Position numbers and translations under genes: made by a program. From NCBI RefSeq assembly GCF_000717655.1, contig NZ_JNZY01000029.1:29270-93269 (forward strand): a stretch of DNA of 64,000 nucleotides, given 5' to 3'. The stretch is from Streptomyces katrae. Its GTDB lineage: Bacteria; Actinomycetota; Actinomycetes; Streptomycetales; Streptomycetaceae. Below the pieces are notes generated by a model, which saw only the letters and a program-made list of their open reading frames with translations, was not told the DNA's origin and made no database searches. Below are positions 44,680 to 53,068 of the stretch, in pieces (the first letter of the stretch is position 1; each line of letters opens with the position of its first letter).

Positions 44680-45981
44680 ATGCCCGACGAAGAAATCCAG
44701 ACCATCGACCGGCCCCACGGCACGCGCACGGTACCCGCACAGGCCCGTCCCGCCGCTCCCGCGCGCCCCGAACCCGCCTGGCTGGGCCCGGTCCTCATCG
44801 TCGGCATCGTGCTGGCCGCCCTCAACCTGCGGCCCGCCATCACCAGCCTCGGCGCCCTCTTCGAGGAGGTCCGCGCCGGCCTCGGCATGAGCGGCACCGT
44901 CGCCGGACTGATCACCTCCGTCCCCGCCCTCTGCTTCGCCGTCTTCGGCGTCACGGCGCCCCGCCTCTCCCGCCGCTTCGGCCCGGCCGCCGTCGTCTGC
45001 GCCGGCATGGCCGCCGTCGCGGCCGGCCTGCTGATCCGGCCCTTCACCCACGCCGCCGCCGGCTTCCTCGCCGCCAGCGCCCTGTCCCTGGCCGGCATAG
45101 CCCTGACCAACGTGCTGCTCCCCGTCATCGTCAAGCGCTGGTTCCCGGACCGCGTCGGCACCATGACCGGCCTGTACTCCATGGCCCTGGCCGTCGGCAC
45201 CTCGCTCGCCGCCGCCGCGACCGTCCCCATGACCTCCGCCCTCGGCGGCAGCTGGCGCACGGGCCTGCTCGTGTGGGCCGTGCTCGCGGTGGCCGCGGTG
45301 GTGCCCTGGCTGCCCGTCGCGGCGGCCGCCCGGCGGGAGAAGCGGGCCGCCGCCTCCGAGCCGGCCGCGCACGTACGGGCGGACGCGGGCCCGAAGATCG
45401 TCCGCAGCCGTACCGCCTGGGCCCTGGCCTGCTACTTCGGCCTCCAGGCCACCGGCGCGTACATCACCATGGGCTGGCTCCCGCAGATCTTCCGCGACGC
45501 CGGGGTCTCCGCGGGCACCGCCGGCGTCCTGCTCGCGGTCACCATGGTCATGGGCGTCCCGCTCGCGTTCGTCATCCCCAACCTGGCCGGCCGGATGAAG
45601 AACCAGGGGGCCATCGCCGCCGCCCTCGGCGCCTTCGGCCTCGTCGGATACAGCGGGCTCCATTTCGCCCCCGCCGCCGGCGCCTGGGCGTGGGCACTCC
45701 TGCTCGGCGTCTCCAACTGCGCCTTCCCGCTCGTCATCACGCTGATCGGGCTGCGCGCCAAGTCCCCGGCCGGCGTCGTCAAGCTGTCCGCCTTCGCCCA
45801 GAGCACCGGCTACCTCATCTCCATCCCCGGACCGCTCCTCATCGGCACGCTCTACCAGCACAGCGGCGGCTGGGACCTGCCCCTCATCCTCATGGCGGGC
45901 CTGCTGGTCCCGCAGATCGCGCTGGGCGTCCTGGCAGGCCGGGACCGCACGATCGAGGACGAATGCGGCATGGGAGACTGA
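44680..45981 (+). CDS. MFS transporter, CynX/NimT type
   Basis: The 433-residue membrane protein has about twelve helices. Its N-terminal region has RPAITSLGALFEEVRAGLGMSGTVAGLITSVPALCFAVFG, typical of the CynX/NimT family (cyanate or nitroimidazole-resistance transporters), and later FPLVITLIGLRAKSPAGVVKLSAFAQSTGYLISI. The substrate is unknown. The start is leaderless (no ribosome site) and the gene is followed after five bases by an SGM_5486-like microprotein. Confidence 0.93.
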   Translation: MPDEEIQTIDRPHGTRTVPAQARPAAPARPEPAWLGPVLIVGIVLAALNLRPAITSLGALFEEVRAGLGMSGTVAGLITSVPALCFAVFGVTAPRLSRRFGPAAVVCAGMAAVAAGLLIRPFTHAAAGFLAASALSLAGIALTNVLLPVIVKRWFPDRVGTMTGLYSMALAVGTSLAAAATVPMTSALGGSWRTGLLVWAVLAVAAVVPWLPVAAAARREKRAAASEPAAHVRADAGPKIVRSRTAWALACYFGLQATGAYITMGWLPQIFRDAGVSAGTAGVLLAVTMVMGVPLAFVIPNLAGRMKNQGAIAAALGAFGLVGYSGLHFAPAAGAWAWALLLGVSNCAFPLVITLIGLRAKSPAGVVKLSAFAQSTGYLISIPGPLLIGTLYQHSGGWDLPLILMAGLLVPQIALGVLAGRDRTIEDECGMGD

Positions 45982-45986
45982 GCGGC

Positions 45987-46106
45987 ATGTCGCCCGTACT
46001 CGAACCGAACCCGCAGAACAGCCACAAGAAGCTCGGCATGGTGCTCGGCGCCATGCTCGTCGTGACCGTGATCATCTCCGTCATCGCGACCGTCGTCTCC
46101 CCCTGA
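45987..46106 (+). CDS. SGM_5486-like transporter-associated microprotein
   Basis: The 39-residue product MSPVLEPNPQNSHKKLGMVL... has one hydrophobic helix at residues ~16-37. I recall a streptomycete family named SGM_5486 transporter-associated proteins of this exact length and position. The start is five bases after the MFS stop, so the pair is co-transcribed. Function unknown; a transporter stabiliser is inference. Confidence 0.8.
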   Translation: MSPVLEPNPQNSHKKLGMVLGAMLVVTVIISVIATVVSP

Positions 46107-46116
46107 CAGCACCGGT

Positions 46117-46134
46117 GGTGGGGTTAACCCCACC
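46117..46134. terminator. 18-base perfect palindrome after the MFS pair
   Basis: GGTGGGGTTAACCCCACC is perfectly self-complementary and begins 10 bases past the microprotein stop. It may terminate the MFS transcript or act as an operator for the next gene. Confidence 0.4.
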
Positions 46135-46255
46135 AACCCTTAGGGGGACAGGTTCAGGGTCGAGTGGGGTGTGCCCCGGATGGGCCCCGCGCCTTCGGAT
46201 CCATAGATTCGAGGAGAGCGAGCCAGTCCCACCCGCGCACCCACGGAGGCGGCCC

Positions 46256-46471
46256 ATGTCGGCCCCCACGACTTCCCCGCACATCCCCGGCCCCGGACCC
46301 CGAGTCCACGGCGCGAGCGCCCGGCTGCACTGGTGGGCGCTGGCCCTGCCCGCGCTCGCCTTCGGCCTCCTGCTGCTGCTCCTCGCCGGCTCCGCCGAGG
46401 CCCACGCCGCCTCCGGTGAGGCCTCCGCGCTCCTCCACGTCACCGAACAGCTCCTGCGCGCCGTCGGCTGA
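46256..46471 (+). CDS. Small membrane protein of unknown function
   Basis: The 71-residue protein begins MSAPTTSPHIPGPGPRVHG and has one hydrophobic segment (WWALALPALAFGLLLLLLAG, residues ~26-45). A short Ala/Glu-rich tail (EASALLHVTEQLLRAVG) could be helical. The ATG follows a GGAGGCGG site. I do not recognise it. Confidence 0.65.
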   Translation: MSAPTTSPHIPGPGPRVHGASARLHWWALALPALAFGLLLLLLAGSAEAHAASGEASALLHVTEQLLRAVG

Positions 46472-46597
46472 CCGGGGTGCGCCCCGAGGGGGCCGCCCCG
46501 CGCCCGCGCCGGCGTGCGCCGGGAGCCGCCCCGCGCCCGGGGCGCAGCCCCTCAACACCCTGCGCCCCATGGCCCGATCCGTGCGAAGCTGGGAGCC

Positions 46598-47119
46598 ATG
46601 AGCGCCGACACACCCCGCAGGATCGTCCTCCTCCGGCACGCCAAGGCCGACTGGCCCGAGGTTCCCGACCACGAGCGCCCGCTGGCGGAACGAGGCCGCA
46701 AGGACGCACCGGCCGCCGGGCTGAAGCTGGCCGAGACGGGCATCACCTTCGACCTGGCCCTCTGCTCCACCGCCGCCCGCACCCGTGAGACGTGGAAGCT
46801 CGCCGTCCAGGAGATGCCGCACCGGCCGCGGACCTCGTACGAGGAGCGGCTGTACGACGCCTCGCCGGGCGAGCTCATCGCCCTGCTGAACGAGACCTCC
46901 GACGAGGTCAAGGACCTCCTCGTCATCGGCCACAACCCGGGCATGCACGCCCTCGCCGACGCCCTCGCCGGGCGGGCGGAGGGCGACGCCCTGGCCCGGA
47001 TGACCCGTACCGGGTTCCCGACCGCCGCGTTCGCCGTCGTCTCCTTCGCCGGCTCCTGGAAGTCGGTGGAGCACGGGGTGGGTACGCTGCTGGACTTCTG
47101 GACCCCCGAGGACCACTGA
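46598..47119 (+). CDS. sixA: Histidine phosphatase SixA-like
   Basis: SixA dephosphorylates phosphohistidines. The 173-residue protein has RHAKADWPE (RHGxxxW-type) at residues 13-21, the middle CSTAARTRETW and the catalytic second His in IGHNPGMHALA. Its length and order match SixA in actinobacteria. The ATG at 46598 follows GGGAG. It converges with serB. Confidence 0.92.
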   Translation: MSADTPRRIVLLRHAKADWPEVPDHERPLAERGRKDAPAAGLKLAETGITFDLALCSTAARTRETWKLAVQEMPHRPRTSYEERLYDASPGELIALLNETSDEVKDLLVIGHNPGMHALADALAGRAEGDALARMTRTGFPTAAFAVVSFAGSWKSVEHGVGTLLDFWTPEDH

Positions 47120-47145
47120 GCACCCGTACGTACGGCCGACGTGAA

Positions 47146-47181
47146 CGGGCCCCGGCGCGGATCGATCCGCGCCGGGGCCCG
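47146..47181. terminator. Perfect 36-base palindrome between convergent genes
   Basis: CGGGCCCCGGCGCGGATC is followed directly by its exact reverse complement, with no loop bases. It sits between the SixA stop (47119) and serB stop (47203), so it probably acts as a two-way terminator. Confidence 0.75.
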
Positions 47182-47202
47182 TCCTCGTGGTACGGAGGCG
47201 GC

Positions 47203-48402
47203 TCAGGTCAGACCCGCGGCCTCGACCTCTTCGCGGGTGACCCCGAGCAGGTACAGGACCGCGTCCAGGAACGGCACGTTCACCGCCGTGTGCGCGGCCT
47301 CGCGGACCACCGGCTTGGCGTTGAAGGCCACGCCCAGCCCGGCCGCGTTCAGCATGTCCAGGTCGTTGGCACCGTCGCCGATGGCCACCGTCTGGGCCAG
47401 CGGTACACCGGCCTCCGCGGCGAAGCGGCGCAGCAGCCGGGCCTTGCCCGCCCGGTCCACAATCTCGCCGGTGACCCGGCCGGTCAGCTTCCCGTCGACG
47501 ATCTCGAGGGTGTTGGCCGAGGCGAAGTCCAGCCCCAGCCGCTCCTGCAGATCGTCCGTGACCTGGGTGAACCCGCCCGAGACCACGCCGACCTGGTAGC
47601 CGAGCTGCTTGAGGGTGCGGATCAGGGTCCGGGCGCCCGGCGTGAGCCGCACCTCGGAGCGGACCTTGTCCACGACGGAGGCGTCCAGGCCGGCCAGCAG
47701 CTTCACCCGGGCGTGCAGCGACTGCTCGAAGTCCAGCTCGCCGCGCATGGCCCGCTCGGTCACCTCGGCGACCTCGGCCTCGCAGCCGGCGTGCGCGGCG
47801 AACAGTTCGATGACCTCGTCCTGGATCAGGGTCGAGTCCACGTCCATGACGACCAGGCGCTGCGCCCGGCGGTGCAGGCCGGCCGAGACCACGGCCACGT
47901 CGACGCCGATGTGCGCGGCAGCGGTGGCCAGGGCCGTGCGCAGCGGCTCGGTCTCGCAGCCGGACACGGCGAACTCGACGGCCGTCACGGGGTACTTGGC
48001 GAGCCGGAAGATGCGGTCGATGTTGCCGCCGGTCGCGGTTATCCGCGAGGCGATGACGGCCGTGGACTCGGCGGTCAGCGGGTGCCCGAGCACGGTGACG
48101 TGCGAACGGCCGCTGCCGCGCGGCCGGTTGTCACCGGTACCGGAGAGGATCTCGGCCTGCATCTTGAGCGACTCGGCCCAGCTGTGGACGGTGGCCCGCA
48201 GCTCGCCCTCGGTGCCGGCGGCGGGCTTGGTGACGAGGGCGCACAGGACGATGCGGCCACGGGTGACGACCTGCTCGATGTCGACGACGTCGACGGAGTA
48301 GGCGGCGAGGGTGTCGAACAGCCCGGCGGTGATCCCGGGACGGTCCTTGCCGAAGATCTTGACGAGGAGGGTGGGGACGTCGGAGGTCTGCGAAGCGCTC
48401 AT
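47203..48402 (-). CDS. serB: Phosphoserine phosphatase with ACT domain
   Basis: SerB hydrolyses phosphoserine in L-serine synthesis. The 399-residue protein has an N-terminal ACT domain (VPTLLVKIFGKDRPGITAGLFDTLAA) and a second ACT-like domain (SHVTVLGHPLTAESTAVIASRI). The HAD domain has DVDST with Asp187 and Asp189 (VMDVDSTLI), and later motifs GVVSGGFTQV and IGDGANDLDMLNAAGLG. It is the long, actinobacterial type, in which the ACT domains allow serine feedback. The ATG at 48402 gives full length. Confidence 0.95.
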   Translation of the reverse strand: MSASQTSDVPTLLVKIFGKDRPGITAGLFDTLAAYSVDVVDIEQVVTRGRIVLCALVTKPAAGTEGELRATVHSWAESLKMQAEILSGTGDNRPRGSGRSHVTVLGHPLTAESTAVIASRITATGGNIDRIFRLAKYPVTAVEFAVSGCETEPLRTALATAAAHIGVDVAVVSAGLHRRAQRLVVMDVDSTLIQDEVIELFAAHAGCEAEVAEVTERAMRGELDFEQSLHARVKLLAGLDASVVDKVRSEVRLTPGARTLIRTLKQLGYQVGVVSGGFTQVTDDLQERLGLDFASANTLEIVDGKLTGRVTGEIVDRAGKARLLRRFAAEAGVPLAQTVAIGDGANDLDMLNAAGLGVAFNAKPVVREAAHTAVNVPFLDAVLYLLGVTREEVEAAGLT

Positions 48403-48621
48403 GGTGCCCTCACCGTATCTTCCCGCCGTCCGTGCTTGGACCCCCGTCCCACCTGCCGGAACCATTCTCCGGCGGAGTGCTCCCCGGCGCCGCCCGGTAC
48501 GGGCGCCCGGGGGACGGCGGCGGGGTGAACGGAGATCGACGGGCAGGTGTCAGGGCCCTCGGGGCGGGCGGCCGGCCGCCCGTGTTCGATTTGGTACGGC
48601 CCGTCCCCTTTCCCGGGCGCC

Positions 48622-50166
48622 TCAGCCCGGGGGCCCGAGCGGTGGCGGTGGAGGAGGCGGTGGGGGCGGGGCGAACGGCGGACGGTGGGAGGGAGCCGGG
48701 CGCCCGGAGGGCCTGCGGGGCAGCCGGGTGACCGTGACGTCCCAGGAGCCGTCGGGCTCGGCGTACGGGTCGGGGTACGGGCTCTGCCCGGGGTTCGCGT
48801 ACGGGTACGGCCGCCCCGGCGGGGGCTGGTACGGGGCCGTCGGCGCATCGGGCCCAGCCCCCGGCGGCGCCGGCACCGGGACCGGCCGCGGCGGGCGCCG
48901 GCGCCGCGCCAGCAGCGCCCCCGCCCCGCCCGCCGCCGCGCCCCAGGCCGCCCCGAGCAGCAGCGCGTACGGCGCCCTGCCCCGCAGCTCCACCCCGGCG
49001 TCCACCGCGTCCATGCCGAGCACCGACAGCGAGCCTCCCGCAGCTCCGCCGGGGGGACCCCCGACGGACACCCCCGTCAGCCACACCAGCACCGCCAGCA
49101 CCACCCCGGTCACGGCCGACAGCCGCACCGCGCACCCCAGGACCCCGCGCCCCGGAGTCCGTGCGGCGGCCAGCACTCCGGCGCCGAGCAGCAGCAGCCC
49201 CGCCCCCGCAACCAGCAGCCAGGCACGCCCGTCGTACTCCGCGAGCCGGGCCACCGTCACCGGCTCGGGCGGCGCCGCCCCCAGCAGATCGTCCAGCGGA
49301 TCCGGCAGCAGCCGGCCCGGCGTGCCCGTGGCCCGCACGTCAACCGGCACGAACAGCCCCAGCAGCATCCCCGTCCAGGCCCCGTTGGGCGCCCCCAGCA
49401 GTGCGGCGCCCAGCACCCGGCGCGGATGCTCGTCCCCCAGCGCCGCCCACACCGCCGCTGCGAGCCCGGCCGCCACCGCCACCAGCAACGCCACCACGAG
49501 CGCCGACACCGCGGGCCGCAGCCGCGCGAACGCCGCCGGGCCGCGCCGCGAAGCCAGCAGGGCCACCGCCAGTACGGCCAGCACCCACACTGCCGCGCCC
49601 AGCAGCGTCGGCCCGAACTCCACCGAGAACCCCACCCGGGCCTCGGTGCCGATCAGGTCCCCGATGCGGTCCGGGAGCAGCCCGCCGATGTCCCCGATCC
49701 CGGGGACCACCACCTCCGGCGGGGTCCTCGGCAGCTGCGGCCCGTCCAGGGTGACCACGTCGTGCCCGGCCCGGCCCAGTGCGGCGGCCTCGGCGACGAA
49801 CAGCACCGCCACCGAGGCCGCCCGGGCGGCGAGTTCACCCGGCCCCGCCCCGGTCCGCACCGAGCGCAGGAAGATCCGGGCGAGGACCAGCGCCCCGGCC
49901 AGCCCCACCCCGAGCGGCATGACGTCCAGGGAGGTCTGCGCACCCGGGCCGGTGACCCCGAGGACCGACACGTCCCACGACGGGGTCACCGTCCCGCCGA
50001 TCGCGAGGACCACCACGGCGGCCGTCATCGCCCCGGGGGAGCCTCCCGCGGTGTCGGCACCCAGCAGGTGGAGTCCCAGCGCGGCGACCCCGGCCATCAC
50101 GACGAGGGCCCAGCCGGTGGCGGCGATGCCCGACAGGACCACGTCTCCCCAGCGAATGCGGCGCAT
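48622..50166 (-). CDS. Multi-pass membrane protein of streptophobe type
   Basis: The 514-residue protein has about ten hydrophobic segments (for example GDVVLSGIAATGWALVVMAGVAAL and LLGAAVWVLAVLAVALLA) and a C-terminal Pro-rich cytoplasmic tail ending in a run of prolines. Architecture, length and location next to the FHA-ABC gene match the streptomycete family called streptophobe in annotations I recall. Function unknown. The ATG at 50166 is the first one ahead of the hydrophobic core. Confidence 0.8.
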   Translation of the reverse strand: MRRIRWGDVVLSGIAATGWALVVMAGVAALGLHLLGADTAGGSPGAMTAAVVVLAIGGTVTPSWDVSVLGVTGPGAQTSLDVMPLGVGLAGALVLARIFLRSVRTGAGPGELAARAASVAVLFVAEAAALGRAGHDVVTLDGPQLPRTPPEVVVPGIGDIGGLLPDRIGDLIGTEARVGFSVEFGPTLLGAAVWVLAVLAVALLASRRGPAAFARLRPAVSALVVALLVAVAAGLAAAVWAALGDEHPRRVLGAALLGAPNGAWTGMLLGLFVPVDVRATGTPGRLLPDPLDDLLGAAPPEPVTVARLAEYDGRAWLLVAGAGLLLLGAGVLAAARTPGRGVLGCAVRLSAVTGVVLAVLVWLTGVSVGGPPGGAAGGSLSVLGMDAVDAGVELRGRAPYALLLGAAWGAAAGGAGALLARRRRPPRPVPVPAPPGAGPDAPTAPYQPPPGRPYPYANPGQSPYPDPYAEPDGSWDVTVTRLPRRPSGRPAPSHRPPFAPPPPPPPPPPLGPPG

Positions 50167-50337
50167 GCGTGCCCCCGATGCGTGCCGAGCGTGTGCGGTG
50201 GGTCGAGAAGTCCCGTATCTCACTCTCCGGGTGACTTTCGACCCCGTCAACGGGCAGGCGTAGACGCCCCGGCAAGGCCCCGATTCCACATGTGGCCCCA
50301 GGCCTGAAATAGTTCCCCCGGATGTTCGCCATCCCTA

Positions 50338-50366
50338 GACTCCCTGACGTCGGACTCCCTGACGCC
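50338..50366 (+). repeat. Two 14-base tandem direct repeats upstream of the FHA-ABC gene
   Basis: GACTCCCTGACGTC (50338-50351) and GACTCCCTGACGCC (50353-50366) recur at a 15-base period, 35 bases before the GTG at 50401. They lie next to a -10-like TAGACT (50336-50341), so they may bind a regulator or shape the 5' leader. Confidence 0.5.
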
Positions 50367-50400
50367 AGGGGGATTCTCGGGGGACCTAAGTGGGGCTGGA

Positions 50401-52953
50401 GTGCCGGAACTCGTACTGGAATTGAATGGAAGGACCTGGACGCTCGATCCGTCCAGGTCGTACTCGCTGGGGCGTGACCCCCAGGGAGACGTGGTGATCG
50501 ATGACGCCCGGGTGTCGTGGCGGCACGCCACCATCGCCTGGAACGGCCGGGGTTGGGGCATCGAGGACCACGGCAGCACCAACGGCACCTACGTGCACGG
50601 TGCGCGGGTCCAGCAGACCGAGCTCGTGCCGGGCACGCCGGTCCACCTGGGCAACGCCACCGACGGCCCGCGGCTGAATCTGAGCGCCGCCGCGGCGCCG
50701 CAGCAGGCAGTACCGCAGCAGGCAGCCCCGGCCCAGCAGGCCGCTCCGGCCTACCAGGCCCCGGCCCAGCAGGCCGCCCCGGCGTACCAGGCCCCTGCCC
50801 AGGCGCAGCAGCCGCAGCAGCAGGCCTGGCAGCAGCAGCCGCAGCAGGCCGCCGCCCACCGGCAGCCGCAGCAGCCGCACTTCCCGCAGCAGCAGGGCGG
50901 CGGCGCGGGGGTGCCCGCGCAGGGCGCCGCTCCCGCGTACGGCGGTGACCGCAGCCCGACGACGTTCCACCAGATCGCCGTCGGCCGCGTCATGCGGATC
51001 GGCCGTGCGCTGGAGAACGAGCTCGTCGTCTCGGACCTCCAGGTCTCGCGCCTCCACGCGGAGTTCCGCTCCACGGGCGGCCGTTTCGAGATCCACGACC
51101 TCGGCAGCCACAACGGCACCTACGTCAACGGTCAGCCGCTGCCCAAGTCCGGCACCGCGCAGCTCGGTCCGAACGACATCGTCGGCGTCGGCCACTCGAC
51201 GTTCCGGATCGTCGGCGACCGGCTCGAGGAGTTCGTCGACACCGGTGACGTCTCCTTCTCGGCCCGCCACCTCACGGTGACGGTCGACGGCGGCAAGCAG
51301 ATCCTCAAGGACGTCACCTTCGGCGTCCCGGAGAAGTCGCTCATCGGCGTCATCGGCCCCTCCGGCTCCGGAAAGTCCACGCTGCTCAAGGCGCTGACCG
51401 GCTACCGGCCCGCCAACGAGGGCGACGTCCTCTACGACAACCGCAACCTGTACAAGCAGTTCGCGGAGCTCCGCCAGCGCATCGGCCTGGTCCCGCAGGA
51501 CGACATCCTGCACAAGGAGCTGAAGGTCAGCACGGCCCTCAAGTACGCGGCCAAGCTCCGCTTCCCCGGCGACACCGCCGAGTCCGAGCGCGCCGCCCGC
51601 ATCGACGAGGTCCTGCGCGAGCTCAAGCTCGACATTCACAAGGACAAGAAGATCACCGCGCTCTCGGGCGGTCAGCGCAAGCGCGTGTCCGTGGCGCTGG
51701 AGCTGCTCACCAAGCCGTCTCTGATCTTCCTGGACGAGCCCACCTCCGGCCTCGACCCGGGCATGGACCGCGACGTCATGCAGCTGCTGCGCGGCCTCGC
51801 CGACGACGGCCGCACGGTCCTGGTCGTCACCCACTCGGTGGCCGAGCTGTCGCTGTGCGACAAGCTGCTGGTCATGGCTCCGGGCGGTTCGGTCGCGTAC
51901 TTCGGCCCGCCGGACGAGGCGCTGAACTTCTTCGGCTACACCACGTGGGCGGACGTCTTCTCGGCCTTCGAGAACTACCGCGACTACGACTGGGCCGGCC
52001 GCTGGAAGGGCTCGCAGCACTACCAGCTGTACGCCGCCGACCTCGACTCGGTCGCCCCGCAGCAGGTCGCGATGCCGCCGATGCAGCAGATGATGCCGCC
52101 GAAGGCGCAGGGCTGGGGCGACCAGCTGTGGACCCTGATCCGCCGCTACGTCTCGGTGATCGCGTCCGACAAGGGCTTCATGGCCCTCATGCTGATCCTG
52201 CCCGCGGTCCTGGGCGTGGTCTCCACGGTCATCCCCGCGACGTTCGGCCTCGCGCCGCCGAAGCCGCCGTCCCGGTTCAACGGCGACGCCGGCACGATCA
52301 TGCTGATCCTCTGCGTCGGCATGTGCTTCTCGGGCGCCGCGAACTCGGTCCGTGAGCTGATCAAGGAACGGGTCATCTACGAGCGCGAGCGCGCCACCGG
52401 TCTGTCCCGGTCGGCGTACCTCATGTCGAAGGTGATCGTCCTCGGCTTCATCACGGCCATCCAGGGCGCTGTCATCTGCGTCATCGGCTTCGCCCCGCGC
52501 GACCTGCCCACCGAGGGCCTGCTCATGCCGCCGGCCGTCGAGCTGTGCCTGTCGGTCACCGCGCTCGGCTTCACGTCGATGATGTTCGGCCTCGTGATCT
52601 CCTCGCTGGTGAAGACCGCCGAGAAGACCATGCCGCTGCTGGTCATGTTCGCGATCGTCCAGGTCGTCTTCACCGGCATCCTGTTCCAGGTGTACGACTC
52701 GCCCGGCCTGGAGCAGTTCGCCTGGCTGATGCCGTCGCGCTGGGCGGTCGCCGCCGCCGGCACCACGCTCGACCTCGGCAAGCTCATGCCGCCGTGGGAC
52801 CAGCAGAACCCGTCCAACACGGACCCGCTGTGGGAGCACTCGATCGCACAGTGGGGCGTGAACATCACGATCCTGCTGCTCATCGGCGTCGCCTGCGGCT
52901 TCGCCGTGCAGAAGCTGCTGCGCCGCCACGAGCCCGAGGTCATGCGCAACTAG
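50401..52953 (+). CDS. Tandem-FHA ABC transporter (Rv1747-like)
   Basis: The 850-residue protein has two FHA domains (residues ~1-95, with SYSLGRDPQGDVVIDD and GSTNGTYVHG; and ~185-280, with MRIGRALENELVVSD and GSHNGTYVNG) joined by a Gln/Ala/Pro-rich linker. An ABC ATPase follows (Walker A GPSGSGKST near 320, LSGGQRKRVSVALELL, LIFLDEPTSGLDPG), then a six-helix ABC2 permease. The arrangement is that of M. tuberculosis Rv1747, whose FHA domains bind phosphothreonine on Ser/Thr-kinase-modified partners, linking kinase signalling to envelope export. The GTG start has GGAG nearby. Confidence 0.95.
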   Translation: MPELVLELNGRTWTLDPSRSYSLGRDPQGDVVIDDARVSWRHATIAWNGRGWGIEDHGSTNGTYVHGARVQQTELVPGTPVHLGNATDGPRLNLSAAAAPQQAVPQQAAPAQQAAPAYQAPAQQAAPAYQAPAQAQQPQQQAWQQQPQQAAAHRQPQQPHFPQQQGGGAGVPAQGAAPAYGGDRSPTTFHQIAVGRVMRIGRALENELVVSDLQVSRLHAEFRSTGGRFEIHDLGSHNGTYVNGQPLPKSGTAQLGPNDIVGVGHSTFRIVGDRLEEFVDTGDVSFSARHLTVTVDGGKQILKDVTFGVPEKSLIGVIGPSGSGKSTLLKALTGYRPANEGDVLYDNRNLYKQFAELRQRIGLVPQDDILHKELKVSTALKYAAKLRFPGDTAESERAARIDEVLRELKLDIHKDKKITALSGGQRKRVSVALELLTKPSLIFLDEPTSGLDPGMDRDVMQLLRGLADDGRTVLVVTHSVAELSLCDKLLVMAPGGSVAYFGPPDEALNFFGYTTWADVFSAFENYRDYDWAGRWKGSQHYQLYAADLDSVAPQQVAMPPMQQMMPPKAQGWGDQLWTLIRRYVSVIASDKGFMALMLILPAVLGVVSTVIPATFGLAPPKPPSRFNGDAGTIMLILCVGMCFSGAANSVRELIKERVIYERERATGLSRSAYLMSKVIVLGFITAIQGAVICVIGFAPRDLPTEGLLMPPAVELCLSVTALGFTSMMFGLVISSLVKTAEKTMPLLVMFAIVQVVFTGILFQVYDSPGLEQFAWLMPSRWAVAAAGTTLDLGKLMPPWDQQNPSNTDPLWEHSIAQWGVNITILLLIGVACGFAVQKLLRRHEPEVMRN
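50694..50900 (+). repeat. Gln/Ala/Pro-rich repetitive linker codons in the FHA-ABC gene
   Basis: The segment encodes repeated PAQQAAPAYQAPAQ-type units and then Gln-rich runs between the two FHA domains. DNA repeats of CAGCAGGC type make it prone to length change. Confidence 0.8.
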
Positions 52954-52990
52954 CCCGCACCGCTGCGCGCACCCTCCCCGCCAAGAGAAA

Positions 52991-53033
52991 CGCCTCAGGG
53001 CGGCACCCGGATACCGGGTGCCGCCCTGAGGCG
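52991..53033 (+). terminator. Strong intrinsic terminator after the FHA-ABC gene
   Basis: CGCCTCAGGGCGGCACCCGG and CCGGGTGCCGCCCTGAGGCG pair fully around an ATA loop, 38 bases past the stop. Confidence 0.75.
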
Positions 53034-53068
53034 CATGGGGGTGCTGGGGGTTGCTACGCCAGCGGCCC

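Noticed and set aside
43936..45861. A 641-residue minus-strand frame extending the FadR regulator
   Set aside because: Only the last 223 codons match GntR/FadR; the rest is a shadow of the MFS gene, and a start at 44607 fits the family.
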